A stretch of DNA of 43,972 nt from an uncultured Oscillibacter sp. (GTDB lineage Bacteria; Bacillota_A; Clostridia; Oscillospirales; Oscillospiraceae): NCBI GenBank assembly GCA_951800675.1, contig CATOKC010000007.1:1-43972 (forward strand), read 5' to 3'. The translations under genes and the position numbers were made by a program. Of the stretch, positions 24,814 to 33,127 are shown piece after piece; the first letter of the stretch is position 1, and each line of letters starts with the position of its first letter. The notes below the pieces were generated by a model. It was not told the origin of the DNA, did no database searches, and saw only the letters and a list, made by a program, of their open reading frames with translations.

Positions 24814-25165
24814 TGTGATACACCTCCCGATCTAATTTGTCCTGCCGCTCCAGGGCGGCATAGAAGTTGTTGGTTTTGTAGGGGCGCTGCTTGGGGCGCA
24901 GGAAGCAGACGTTGAGGATATTGCGGACCACCTTCTCCAGCGGCTGGCCGTTCTTCTCGTAGATGCCCAGCATGAAGAAGGGGAGCATGACCAGGATCAT
25001 GCTCATTGCCGCCGCGCTGCTCCCCAGCGGCCCTTTGAGCAGAAAGAAAAGCGGGACGCCGAGAACAGCGCCGCCGCCGAAGCACACGAGCTGGCGTTTC
25101 GTCAGGTTGAACGCCACCTTCGTTTTCACTTTGGTCAGGTCCTTGGGGACCGGGACATAAGCCAT
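24734..25165 (-). CDS. prgI: PrgI family membrane protein (VirB3-like)
   Basis: 143 residues from the ATG in MAYVPVPKDLTKVKTKVAFN. Two membrane helices (LVCFGGGAVLGVPLFFL and AAAMSMILVMLPFFMLGIY) are followed by a basic cytoplasmic tail, as in PrgI/TcpE-type proteins that sit before virB4. The ATG shares one base with the stop of the preceding DUF3849 gene (TAATG). The longer frame to 25279 was rejected as that gene's shadow. It likely anchors VirB4 at the membrane. Confidence 0.92.
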   Translation of the reverse strand: MAYVPVPKDLTKVKTKVAFNLTKRQLVCFGGGAVLGVPLFFLLKGPLGSSAAAMSMILVMLPFFMLGIYEKNGQPLEKVVRNILNVCFLRPKQRPYKTNNFYAALERQDKLDREVYHIVYHGHPKSVREKAGPPGQTAPAKKR

Positions 25166-26055
25166 TATCGTTCCTCCTCTTTTTTCACCGGGGTGTGGGG
25201 TTTGGGCGGTTCCGCCGCCGTTTTTCCGTGGAGCTGGGCCAGCACAGATTTTTTTGCCGGTGGGTTCTGGCGGCAGCACAGCTCGTCCAGGGCAAAGCCG
25301 AAGTCGCTGAGATCGTCCATGCGTTGCAGCCAGTGATCCGCCACCGCCTGCAAGGGGTCTGGCAGGGTCAGGAGATAATCGACGCCATCCGGGTCGATGC
25401 CGCGCCCCTCCGCCATAAATTCGCGGGTGTCCTGGAGCGCGGCGATCTCCTTTGCACCTTCAATCAGGGCCTCGGAGGACAGATTCACCCATCCCGCGTA
25501 ATGCTCCTGGTAGCTGGCCTCCATCCGTCGGGCAAGCTGTTCATAGCTGTCCATGGGCGGCGCTTCCTCACCCATATCGGCCCCGGATATTTCATGGGTC
25601 TTTGGAGATTGGGCCAGTGTGTAGTCGTGTTGCACCTGGCTGATTAGCTGGTCAATGAGATTGGTGTTCCCGTTGACGGCATAGCCCCGGCTCATATCCG
25701 GCTCGTCATAGCAGGGGATGGTACGCGCCCACTCCCTGCTCTCCTGGGAGATGCAATCGTCCCACGCATACTCCCAGACGGTGCTTGCCAGCACATACAT
25801 CGTGCGCTCAAAGCCGAACTTGTCCACGATCTCCTTTATCACCGCCGCAGCATCCAGCCGTTCGGCATCAAAGTCATAGTGATTTTCCAGGGCAAGGCCG
25901 ATTGCCAAAGCACAGTTGAAGTTTAGTGTATGCGAGGCGTGAAACTGTTCCAGTTCCCCAAATCGGTTTGCCCACCAATAGGGATGCTCATAGATGGGCG
26001 GGAATTTCTGCCCGCCTTTTTCAGCGCCCATTGCGGGCAATGGGTCTGTGTTCAT
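25165..26055 (-). CDS. DUF3849 family protein, copy A
   Basis: 296 residues. The N-terminal DUF3849 domain has FPPIYEHPYWWANRFGELEQ and, at about 80-95, KFGFERTMYVLASTV, shared almost exactly with copy B at 27831-28601. A second helical domain follows and the tail carries KKSVLAQL at about 268-275 plus a lysine/glutamate-rich end. No membrane segment. DUF3849 proteins occur in ICEs and phage-like elements; function unknown. The gene overlaps both neighbours by one to four bases, showing it is part of the secretion operon. Confidence 0.85.
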   Translation of the reverse strand: MNTDPLPAMGAEKGGQKFPPIYEHPYWWANRFGELEQFHASHTLNFNCALAIGLALENHYDFDAERLDAAAVIKEIVDKFGFERTMYVLASTVWEYAWDDCISQESREWARTIPCYDEPDMSRGYAVNGNTNLIDQLISQVQHDYTLAQSPKTHEISGADMGEEAPPMDSYEQLARRMEASYQEHYAGWVNLSSEALIEGAKEIAALQDTREFMAEGRGIDPDGVDYLLTLPDPLQAVADHWLQRMDDLSDFGFALDELCCRQNPPAKKSVLAQLHGKTAAEPPKPHTPVKKEEER

Positions 26056-26969
26056 GTTGTGCCCTCCTTTCGCCGCGTTCCTTTTTTCGAGGGAAGATAA
26101 TCCGCAAAGTTTGCAACAGTGTGAAAAATGCGTTTATTGTTCACCCATTGCTGCAAATCTCGGGTAATGCGCGGGGCTGTAGGGCGTTCATAGACCATCA
26201 CATATGGGTCCAGCCCCATGTCCCGCAGGGTCTCCACCCGATATAAGTCCTGCTCGTGCGTGCTGCCATAGTTGGTCAGCACATACACCCGGCGTTTCCG
26301 AAAATCCCTGATGTTGGTCAATTCCAAGAAGCGCCGGAAATAGCCGGTCAGGTCCATGTCGGGGTTATCCCAGGCAAAATGCACCGCCTTTGTCCGCACC
26401 CGGTTCAATAACGCGATGTTGTCCGGGGTGGTCAGGCGGATATCCAGTCCCTGGGAGAAGTCCACATAGGCACGGCTGTCCGCAAGCTGAATCAACAGGC
26501 GCTCGTGGTCTGGGCAGGCCAGCAGATTTGCGTCCAGCAGCTTGATCTCCCGCTGTCCGTTCCAGAACTCGGACAGGTCCGCCACCTGACGGCTCCGCAG
26601 CCCTTCCTTTCCGCTAACAATGCAAAATCCGCAGTTTCTGGGACAGCCACGGGTCAGGAAACCATAGGCTGTATCAGAAAACTGCGGATATAGGGAGTAG
26701 TCCGGGTATTGGTGCTCCACCGCGTCCGGCAGGTCCGGCCCTGGGCCGTAGCCGGTGCCGCCCCGGATGATCTGGTCGGCGTTGGAGATGTAGAGGGTGT
26801 CCTTGGAGTAGGTGTCGGTGAACACCCTGCTTTTGTAGACGAGATCGTATCGGCCTTCCGGTCTCCACATCTCTACCACATCGCCCCGCCCCTTGTGGTA
26901 GGCGGACAGCTTCATCAGGCAGAGATTGGGCCAGTTGTGGCCGTCTACGTCAGCGCATCCAACCTTCAT
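26052..26969 (-). CDS. Radical SAM enzyme, ICE-encoded
   Basis: 305 residues. The cluster motif is RGCPRNCGFC (Cys109, Cys113, Cys116, the C-x3-C-x2-C pattern that binds the 4Fe-4S cluster and SAM). The first ~100 residues (GCADVDGHNWPNLCLMKL...SNADQIIRGGTGYG) resemble the cobalamin-binding-like N-terminal domain seen in several radical SAM groups; whether B12 is bound is not clear. The strand-helix repeats of a partial TIM barrel follow, including VDFSQGLDIRLTT. The substrate is unknown. It sits in a block with MT-A70 and XF1762-type proteins and overlaps copy A of DUF3849 by 4 bp. Confidence 0.88.
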   Translation of the reverse strand: MKVGCADVDGHNWPNLCLMKLSAYHKGRGDVVEMWRPEGRYDLVYKSRVFTDTYSKDTLYISNADQIIRGGTGYGPGPDLPDAVEHQYPDYSLYPQFSDTAYGFLTRGCPRNCGFCIVSGKEGLRSRQVADLSEFWNGQREIKLLDANLLACPDHERLLIQLADSRAYVDFSQGLDIRLTTPDNIALLNRVRTKAVHFAWDNPDMDLTGYFRRFLELTNIRDFRKRRVYVLTNYGSTHEQDLYRVETLRDMGLDPYVMVYERPTAPRITRDLQQWVNNKRIFHTVANFADYLPSKKGTRRKEGTT

Positions 26970-27829
26970 TATCTCGCCTCCTGGTTCTTCGGTTTGGAGG
27001 GATGTTCGCCGGGGACAGGCTTTGCCGCCAGCTTTGCCTTGACGGAGGGTTTACGGTTTTCCAGAAGCATTTCATGCTTTGCCTGGGCGCGGTCGCAGAA
27101 GTCCTCAATAGCAGCTTTCCGGCTCTCATGATAATGCCCCCAATAATAGTTGGGAGGCCCGTCCCCATCGTTGGCGGGGGTGCGCTCCCATGTGACGAAA
27201 GAGGGCCATTTTCCATCAAGCTCCCCCAGCACATACTCCACCGGGCCGACACGGATTCTGGCCGCGATCTGGTAGCCCTCATTCATTTCCTTATCATAGG
27301 TGAATGCGCCGTGATCCAGGGTCATTTCACAACCGTTGTTCTCCATCCACTTCAATGTGACCGGGACCAGCGGCCTGCCATGGACCATATCCGCCAGGAT
27401 GGTGCCCTCGCTGCGTATGCCCATGATGCGCTCCGGCAGGGACGCGAGGTTGAGATAAAAGCACTCCTCGCCAGCCACCTCATACTGATATACGTCACCT
27501 CCAATGCGGTCGTGAAGGGAACCGTCCGCATACAGGACGGCGCTCAGACCAAGGGAATGGGTGCTGACATGACGCGCCTCGTCAAAATAGAGCTGCGGGT
27601 CAGCCAGCGGATGGTCGAAGCCATGGATGGAACCGAGCACCATGGCCTTGACCTGGGCGGGGCCAATGCCATAACGCTGGTTGTTGAAGTCAGCGATCTT
27701 CTGATTTTCCGCCCTGCTCGCGGTGTGCTCGCTTATATAATCCTGTCCCTTTTCGCCGCGTTTGAGGATCACCAATGCACCCGAATCGGGCATCACAGCA
27801 TAACAGGTTTTGGGCAATTCATGTCTCAT
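26969..27829 (-). CDS. ICE-conserved hypothetical protein, 286 aa
   Basis: No family recognised with confidence. The protein starts MRHELPKTCYAVMPDSGALV and has a beta-rich core; motifs such as YFDEARHVSTHSLGL and LADMVHGRPLVPVTL may be useful for searching. The tail KPSVKAKLAAKPVPG (from about residue 260) is nearly identical to that of DUF3849 copy B, encoded by an 82-bp direct repeat. The ATG at 27829 has GGAGG upstream; the longer frame to 28165 is another gene's shadow. One base separates it from copy B. Confidence 0.75.
   Translation of the reverse strand: MRHELPKTCYAVMPDSGALVILKRGEKGQDYISEHTASRAENQKIADFNNQRYGIGPAQVKAMVLGSIHGFDHPLADPQLYFDEARHVSTHSLGLSAVLYADGSLHDRIGGDVYQYEVAGEECFYLNLASLPERIMGIRSEGTILADMVHGRPLVPVTLKWMENNGCEMTLDHGAFTYDKEMNEGYQIAARIRVGPVEYVLGELDGKWPSFVTWERTPANDGDGPPNYYWGHYHESRKAAIEDFCDRAQAKHEMLLENRKPSVKAKLAAKPVPGEHPSKPKNQEAR
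26971..27052. repeat. 82-bp direct repeat, copy 1
   Basis: By eye 75 of 82 positions match 27833-27914. It encodes the C-terminal tail of the 286-aa hypothetical protein. Recombination between the copies would delete that gene's body and keep one intact tail. Confidence 0.85.
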
Positions 27830-27830
27830 A

Positions 27831-28601
27831 TCATCTCGCCTCCTGGTCCTTTGGTTTGGTGGGATGGCCGCCGGGAACAGGCTTTGCCGCCAGCTTTGCC
27901 TTGACGGAGGGCTTGCGCAGTTGGAGCGGCCTAAAGCGGTTCTCGTCCTTATCAATGACAGCGTAGGTATCGCGCCCATTCTCCCCGCCGGAGATTTGCA
28001 GCGAGGGGAAGGGCAACAAGGACTTGAGCCGCTCCATGTGCCTGGGCTTGGCCCGTTCCAGAAAGATTGGGGACACCCGCACCTCGAAATGATCTTCATC
28101 CGGGCCGTTTGGCTCCTGGAGTTTCTGGAACTGCGCCATGATCCGCTCCGCCTCCGCTTTGACATCCGCCGCTTTCATCGGCTGGGTCAGCAGATGATCG
28201 TGCCGCACCTGATTGACAAACATATCCGTCAAACCGGGGTGGCCTGTGACCAAATAATGCGAACTCATGCGCTTATCATCAAATTTAGGAAAGGTACGCG
28301 CCCATTTTTTATTGCCGTGAGAAATCCGTCCGTCATGGTCATAATGGCGGACAGTGCTGGCAAGCACATACATCGTTCGCTCAAAGCCAAACTTGTCCAC
28401 AACCTCTTTACTTGCCGTCTTTGTGTCCAAACAATAGGTATGGGCATTGTAATGCTCTCCCAGCGCCTTACTGATAGCCTTGGCACATTCCACGTTCAAA
28501 TCGTGGGAAGCGTTATACTGCTCCGCCTCCCCACAGGCATCCGCTTCCGCAAAGGAATGTTCATAGAGGGGCGGAAAGTTCTGCCCCTTTTTCGCAGCCA
28601 C
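27831..28601 (-). CDS. DUF3849 family protein, copy B
   Basis: 256 residues from a GTG with GGAGG 9 nt upstream. It shares with copy A the NFPPLYEHS start and the KFGFERTMYVLASTV block, so the two are paralogues that diverged widely elsewhere. The C-terminus carries KPSVKAKL (about 230-237) and a basic end shared with the downstream hypothetical protein. Function is unknown; no membrane segment or catalytic motif is visible. It lies 17 bp after the XF1762-type gene in the same transcript. Confidence 0.83.
   Translation of the reverse strand: MAAKKGQNFPPLYEHSFAEADACGEAEQYNASHDLNVECAKAISKALGEHYNAHTYCLDTKTASKEVVDKFGFERTMYVLASTVRHYDHDGRISHGNKKWARTFPKFDDKRMSSHYLVTGHPGLTDMFVNQVRHDHLLTQPMKAADVKAEAERIMAQFQKLQEPNGPDEDHFEVRVSPIFLERAKPRHMERLKSLLPFPSLQISGGENGRDTYAVIDKDENRFRPLQLRKPSVKAKLAAKPVPGGHPTKPKDQEAR
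27833..27914. repeat. 82-bp direct repeat, copy 2
   Basis: Matches 26971-27052 with seven differences by eye; encodes the tail of DUF3849 copy B. Confidence 0.85.
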
Positions 28602-28618
28602 TATGATACGCCTCCAAT

Positions 28619-29059
28619 CTATAAGATTTTTTCATACCGCAGTTTCATTTGCGGCGGGCAGAGGTCCACAGCGGGACAGCGTTTGCCGGTCCAGCGTTTT
28701 CCCCCTGCCTGTCCCATGCACGTCCAGCCAGCGGCCCGCAGGCTGGTCCCCGGTTCGGTGTCCAGGGTGTAGGTGATGATCTTGGTGTAGCCCATGGCCT
28801 TTGCCGCCCGCGCTGCCGCAGCGTACAGCATACTGCAAGCGTTTTTCTCGCCGGTGGTGCACAGGCGGTTGACCTCCAGCGTCAGGCCGTTGTCCAGGTA
28901 TCGGCTCACGGGTCGGCCCACGATAGCCACGCCCACCAGCCGTCCATCCTGGGCGCAGCCAATAGAGAATTTGTGGCCCACCACAGGCTTATGGTGCCGG
29001 TGATGCTCCGCCACAAAGTCATTGGCATCTTTGAGAGAAATCGGAATCACCATCAGCAT
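28619..29059 (-). CDS. XF1762 family, GNAT-like protein
   Basis: 146 residues from the ATG at 29059 (AGGAG 8 nt upstream). Landmarks are FVAEHHRHH near the start, LEVNRLCTTGEKNACSMLYA in the middle and TEPGTSLRAAGW near residue 108, as in the XF1762 family, whose predicted fold is acyltransferase-like. The E-x-N-R-L...N-x-x-S pattern also recalls the phage Mu Mom group of DNA-modifying GNAT-fold proteins, but that is my inference. It overlaps the MT-A70 gene by 7 bp, so the two enzymes are made together. Confidence 0.82.
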   Translation of the reverse strand: MLMVIPISLKDANDFVAEHHRHHKPVVGHKFSIGCAQDGRLVGVAIVGRPVSRYLDNGLTLEVNRLCTTGEKNACSMLYAAAARAAKAMGYTKIITYTLDTEPGTSLRAAGWTCMGQAGGKRWTGKRCPAVDLCPPQMKLRYEKIL

Positions 29060-29631
29060 TGCAAACACTCCTGTATCCCCGGAGTGCTTATTACCTCATT
29101 TCCCCATACGTCCCATCCGGGCGGCGTCTGCCTTGCAAATAGCTCCACACGGGGCAAATCGCCCATAAGTGTAACAATCCTCTCCCGAGCAGCATCGGGC
29201 TTTTTGCTATGAGCCTCCACAGGAGAAACAATAACCTGATGTACTGAGGCGGACTGACGCTTGGGAGTGCCTTTTACGGCCAGCAGACACAACTCGGCAT
29301 TGGCCCGTGTCCAGTGTCCCAGCCCCCAGAACAGGGATGGCGCTTTTCGATTCTGCTTGATCCACACAAAAGCCACTGTTTTATAAGTGAAACCCCATGC
29401 GTCGAGAACCGAAAACGCATCCCTCAAATTGGGAAATGTGACCCACAGAAACAGGGCACAATTTTTTGCGGCCAGATTTCCTACAGGAAGCGCCCGAATG
29501 TCATCCAGACGCATGGTGGGGTAATGGTTCTCAGCCGTCCGTCCCACGCCCTTCTTTCCCCATACCCGGTATGCCCACGGCGGGTCACACAGAATGATGT
29601 TGTATTTTTTGATGGTGTCTGCCACACTCAA
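29053..29631 (-). CDS. MT-A70 family adenine methyltransferase
   Basis: 192 residues. DPPW at 16-19 is the catalytic motif of MT-A70/N6-adenine methyltransferases, and the WGKKGVGRTAENHYPTM segment, FLWVTFPN and KPDAARERIV are typical family blocks. It presumably methylates adenine N6 in DNA or RNA using SAM. Family members on mobile elements often guard against host restriction, which is the likely role here. The ATG overlaps the SpoVG-like gene stop by 4 bp. Confidence 0.92.
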   Translation of the reverse strand: MSVADTIKKYNIILCDPPWAYRVWGKKGVGRTAENHYPTMRLDDIRALPVGNLAAKNCALFLWVTFPNLRDAFSVLDAWGFTYKTVAFVWIKQNRKAPSLFWGLGHWTRANAELCLLAVKGTPKRQSASVHQVIVSPVEAHSKKPDAARERIVTLMGDLPRVELFARQTPPGWDVWGNEVISTPGIQECLQC

Positions 29632-30080
29632 CGCGCCCCTTTACCCGCGCTGCGCTGCCTGGGCGTTTTGTCCTTGTCCTGGGCAGGGGTGGAACGGTTT
29701 GCCGCCGCCTTTTTAGCGCCCTGGAGCGCATCCCGCACCGAAGCCTTGGCTTTGCTGCCACGGTCAGCGAACTGCTCCATTGTGTGCTGGTACTCGGTCA
29801 GGACGGCAGTATTGAGCGCCGTCCGCATCTCGGCGGTGACGGGAAAACAGACTTCAATATTCTCGCCCTTGCTGTTCTGTCTGTCGGGCATTCCCACAAA
29901 CAAACCGTTTTTGCCGTTCATGACACGGATGCCCCGAACAGCGAAGCAGCCGCCCAGGGTCACGTTGGCGAAGGCCAGCAGATTCCCCTCCTTCTGGGAC
30001 GGGGTGATCTTCACACTCACGTCCAGCGGTGGCGGGGCGGGCTGCTCCCCACCCTTCCGGGGGACTTGTTTCTCGTTCAT
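29628..30080 (-). CDS. SpoVG-like protein of the ICE
   Basis: 150 residues. The core (DVSVKITPSQKEGNLLAFAN, then FAVRGIRVMNGKNGLFVGMP) has the SpoVG fold pattern, a nucleic-acid-binding regulator of about 90 residues. Here it is extended by about 60 residues, ending in KASVRDAL (112-119) and a basic, proline-containing tail. GGAGG precedes the ATG. It lies between the MT-A70 gene and the VirB6-like gene, so it may regulate or bind transfer mRNA or DNA; this is inferred. Not a chromosomal spoVG, which is smaller. Confidence 0.85.
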   Translation of the reverse strand: MNEKQVPRKGGEQPAPPPLDVSVKITPSQKEGNLLAFANVTLGGCFAVRGIRVMNGKNGLFVGMPDRQNSKGENIEVCFPVTAEMRTALNTAVLTEYQHTMEQFADRGSKAKASVRDALQGAKKAAANRSTPAQDKDKTPRQRSAGKGAR

Positions 30081-30102
30081 TGTGAACTCCTCCTTTTAAT
30101 AA

Positions 30103-30972
30103 TCAGTGGGCCGAAAACAGGCTCTTGGACAGGCTCCCCGTCTTGAACAGGGTGAAGCACAACAGCACTGTGTAGCCCATGCAGGTCCAGATCGCCGCGC
30201 TGATGTCGGTGCTGGTGGAGATACCCTGCACCAGCACCGCGTAGATCGCCACGCACACCATGATGAGGAACGCCTGGAAGCCCAGCGCAAACAGGGATTT
30301 CAAATAGTTCTGGCCCATGCCGCCCCACTCCTTGCCCAGCATCGCGGCCATGGGGATGGGGGCCATGCTGGTGACAAGGTATATCTCCAGCATACGGCCA
30401 TAAGTGATGATGAAGATGCAGATGGTCAGCGCCCACATGGTAATGCCCACGATCAGCGACTGTACCCACAGACCCAGCAGCGGTCCCAGGTCCATCTCCA
30501 TCAATCGCTCCTCCATGTCGGGCATGACGGCGGCGAGGTCGATGCTGGTATCGCCCACGATGATGCCGGACGCCTGATTCACCACGCCCTGGGCTACGTC
30601 GAATATGCCCATCACGATGGTCCAGGTGTTGGTGACGATCAGGATGGCGCAGGCTGTTTTGAAAATCCAGCGAAAGAACACCACTGTCTCAATATCATGG
30701 AAATTATTCTTGTCCATGAGTATCTGCACCAGCTCCAGCGTCATGACAAAGGCTAAGATCACCCCCGCCACAGGCAGCACCACATTTTGAGAAAGGCTTT
30801 GCACCATATTGAAGATGCTGCCGTTCCACGCCTGGGGCGTACTGCCCACCTGGGCGGCGACGTCGCCCACCTTTTCATTCACGCTGTCGAACATCCCGGA
30901 CAGGTTTGCCATGATGCCGCTGACCAGGATTTCCTTCAGCCAGTCGGTGATGGCGTCCCATAGAAAATCCAT
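30103..30972 (-). CDS. VirB6/TrbL-like conjugation membrane protein
   Basis: 289 residues with about six membrane helices (for example LPVAGVILAFVMTLELVQIL, ACAILIVTNTWTIVMGIF, and helices near 180-285) and an amphipathic N-terminus. This matches the polytopic VirB6/TrbL-type channel protein that follows Maff2 in these ICEs. AAAGGAGG is upstream of the ATG. It forms part of the membrane channel for DNA and protein. Confidence 0.9.
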   Translation of the reverse strand: MDFLWDAITDWLKEILVSGIMANLSGMFDSVNEKVGDVAAQVGSTPQAWNGSIFNMVQSLSQNVVLPVAGVILAFVMTLELVQILMDKNNFHDIETVVFFRWIFKTACAILIVTNTWTIVMGIFDVAQGVVNQASGIIVGDTSIDLAAVMPDMEERLMEMDLGPLLGLWVQSLIVGITMWALTICIFIITYGRMLEIYLVTSMAPIPMAAMLGKEWGGMGQNYLKSLFALGFQAFLIMVCVAIYAVLVQGISTSTDISAAIWTCMGYTVLLCFTLFKTGSLSKSLFSAH

Positions 30973-31000
30973 AGGGGTTTCAACCTCCTTTCAGCGCCCC

Positions 31001-31017
31001 TCCCGCCCAGGGCGGGA
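31001..31017. promoter_or_regulatory. GC-rich hairpin between Maff2 and the VirB6-like gene
   Basis: TCCCGCCC (31001-31008) and GGGCGGGA (31010-31017) form a short stem. In the 71-bp gap after the small Maff2 gene it may stabilise the upstream mRNA or attenuate read-through, so that more Maff2 is made than channel protein. Weak evidence. Confidence 0.35.
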
Positions 31018-31043
31018 AGGGCAGGGATTGGAACGGGCCACGA

Positions 31044-31259
31044 TCAGCTAAACAGCCCGGACAGCAGGGGGACCAGGGTGGTGCCCAGCAGAATGATGCC
31101 GCCGCCCGCCATGAGCTGCTTCATACCCTGGCTGCGGGCACCGGGGTTGTCGTTGCCGTAAGCCTCCAGCAGATTCACCGCGCCCCACACGCCCAGGCCA
31201 GCGCCCAGCGCGATTACCAGAGTTTTCAAAACGTCGATTGCAGACTGAAAAAATGCCAT
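31044..31259 (-). CDS. Maff2 family mobile element protein
   Basis: 71 residues with two hydrophobic helices (LKTLVIALGAGLGVWGAVNL and GGGIILLGTTLVPLL) joined by a short polar loop, QGMKQLMA. This is the Maff2 family, always found between virD4 and virB6-like genes in clostridial ICEs. Size and topology resemble the pilin-type VirB2, but no such role has been shown to my knowledge. CGGAGG precedes the ATG. Confidence 0.92.
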   Translation of the reverse strand: MAFFQSAIDVLKTLVIALGAGLGVWGAVNLLEAYGNDNPGARSQGMKQLMAGGGIILLGTTLVPLLSGLFS

Positions 31260-31327
31260 AAGTACCTCCGAAAAATTTTAAGATTTTGAAGGCACATTTT
31301 CCCTTTCCTTTTATTCCGTCCTGTCCC

Positions 31328-33127
31328 TCATTCCGGGACGGCGGTGTCGTCCTCCTCCGACACGTCTACCTCGTACACGTCATAGACCTCGGAGGGCTTG
31401 GGTTTGAGCCGCGTGGACAGAAAACGCTTGATGTCAAAGGCGTTCTTCTTGTCCGCGTCAGCGAGGAACCGATAATTGGGATGCCGGGTGATATCGAACT
31501 TGTCCGAGAGGAACGGACGGACGCCCCGCAGTTGCAGGATACACTTTCCGCCGTCCAGCACGGCCAGCTCGTCCACGTCCATCAGGGCCTTGCCCAGCTT
31601 CTGATAGTTCAGCGAGTGGGAAAGCTCCCGGCCACGGCTTTCCCCGGTATTGAACGTGTCTATCGTCTCTTTCCCCAGGGCGGCGGACAGGTCTTTGAGC
31701 GTGGATGGCTCTTTGCCGCCCAGGAAGATAGAACAGTCGCAGTTGCCCACGATGGTGTCTGCGTTGTCCTTATAAATGGCTTTTAATTGGCTTTGGGCCT
31801 GGAGAACCAGACAGGCGGAAATCTCCCGGCTGCGGATGGTAGCCATCAGCTTTTCCAATTTAGGAATCTGCCCGATGTTGGCGCACTCGTCGATCAGGCA
31901 CCGCACATGGACCGGCAGACGGCCACCATACACATCATCCGCCTTTTCACAAAGCAGGTTGAATAGCTGGGTATAGCACAGGGAGATCAAAAAATTAAAG
32001 CTATCGTCCGTATCGCTCATGATAAGGAACAGCGCCGTCTTTTCATCCCCCAGGGTGTCCAGCTCCAGCTCGTCATAGGCCGTGACCTCCCGCACCTCCG
32101 CGATGTCAAAGGTAGCCAGCCGAGCGCCGCAGCTCACGAGAATCGACTTCGCTGTTTTGCCAGCGGCCAAGCGATACTTAGCATATTGACGCACAGCAAA
32201 GTGGTTTGGCTCCCGTTCGGCCAGCTCCTCAAACATCAAATCCACGGGATTCTTAAATTCTTCATCATCCTCCCGGACCTCCATGGCGTTGATGAACTCA
32301 ATCAGGGTGGAGAAGTTCTGCTCCTCCACCGGGGCCTCGTAGTGGATGTAGCCGATCAGGGCGCAGTACAGCAGGGTCTCGGCTTTTGTCCAGAACGGGT
32401 CCCCGCCCTGGCCCTCGCCTTTGGTGTTGGAGATCAGCGTTGTGACCAGCTTCAAAATGTCCTTTTCGCTGTGAATGTAGGCGAAAGGGTTATAGTGCAT
32501 GGACTTTTTGAAGTTGATCGTGTTGAAAATCTTGATCCTGTACCCATTGCGTTCCAGGAGTTTCCCGGTGTCGATTACGATGTCCCCTTTCGGGTCAGTG
32601 ACAACGAACGATACTGGATAAGTTTTCGACGTGCATTGCATCAGGTTCGGCTTCAGCCAAAAGCGAGTTTTGCCGGAGCCGGAGCCGCCGATGATAAGCA
32701 CGTTTTTGTTCCGGGCCGTCTTGGGGTCTTTGGGCCGGTTGTTCATGGTAAGGCTCTCGGTCTGCGTCAGAATGATGTTGTCCTCGAACTTGGGGGCCGC
32801 ATAAGGGGCGATGTCCGCCGCCGTTCCCCAGCGGGCGGTGCCGTACTCCGCGCCCTGGCGGTATTTTTTGGCGTTCTTGGCCTTGTAGTAGACCACCAGC
32901 CGCAGAATGACGCCGAACATCAGCCCCACCAGCAGATCGAAGGGATGGAAGCTGGGGAGGCTGTTCTGAAAGGCGGCGGAGATGCCGTCCATCAGATGCA
33001 GCAGCTTTTGAGAGGTGTCGGCCCCTTCCGCCAGCCGCCATGCCAGCCCCAGCTTGGAGGCATACAGTCCGATCACCGCATAGGGCAGGTTGGTCAGCAC
33101 CAGCTTTTTCACGTTGACCTGCTTCAC
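31328..33127 (-). CDS. VirD4/TraG-type coupling ATPase
   Basis: 599 residues from a GTG overlapping the PcfB stop (GTGA). Two N-terminal membrane helices (about 10-30 and 62-80) precede the Walker A motif GGSGSGKT (147-154); conserved CLIDECANIGQIPKLEKL and VLQAQSQLKAIY follow. Coupling proteins bring the relaxase-DNA complex to the channel and power its export. PcfB beside it is the expected partner. Confidence 0.95.
   Translation of the reverse strand: MKQVNVKKLVLTNLPYAVIGLYASKLGLAWRLAEGADTSQKLLHLMDGISAAFQNSLPSFHPFDLLVGLMFGVILRLVVYYKAKNAKKYRQGAEYGTARWGTAADIAPYAAPKFEDNIILTQTESLTMNNRPKDPKTARNKNVLIIGGSGSGKTRFWLKPNLMQCTSKTYPVSFVVTDPKGDIVIDTGKLLERNGYRIKIFNTINFKKSMHYNPFAYIHSEKDILKLVTTLISNTKGEGQGGDPFWTKAETLLYCALIGYIHYEAPVEEQNFSTLIEFINAMEVREDDEEFKNPVDLMFEELAEREPNHFAVRQYAKYRLAAGKTAKSILVSCGARLATFDIAEVREVTAYDELELDTLGDEKTALFLIMSDTDDSFNFLISLCYTQLFNLLCEKADDVYGGRLPVHVRCLIDECANIGQIPKLEKLMATIRSREISACLVLQAQSQLKAIYKDNADTIVGNCDCSIFLGGKEPSTLKDLSAALGKETIDTFNTGESRGRELSHSLNYQKLGKALMDVDELAVLDGGKCILQLRGVRPFLSDKFDITRHPNYRFLADADKKNAFDIKRFLSTRLKPKPSEVYDVYEVDVSEEDDTAVPE

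Noticed and set aside
27830..28165. N-terminal extension of the 286-aa protein
   Set aside because: Out-of-frame copy of the DUF3849 gene; the ATG at 27829 has a clear ribosome binding site.
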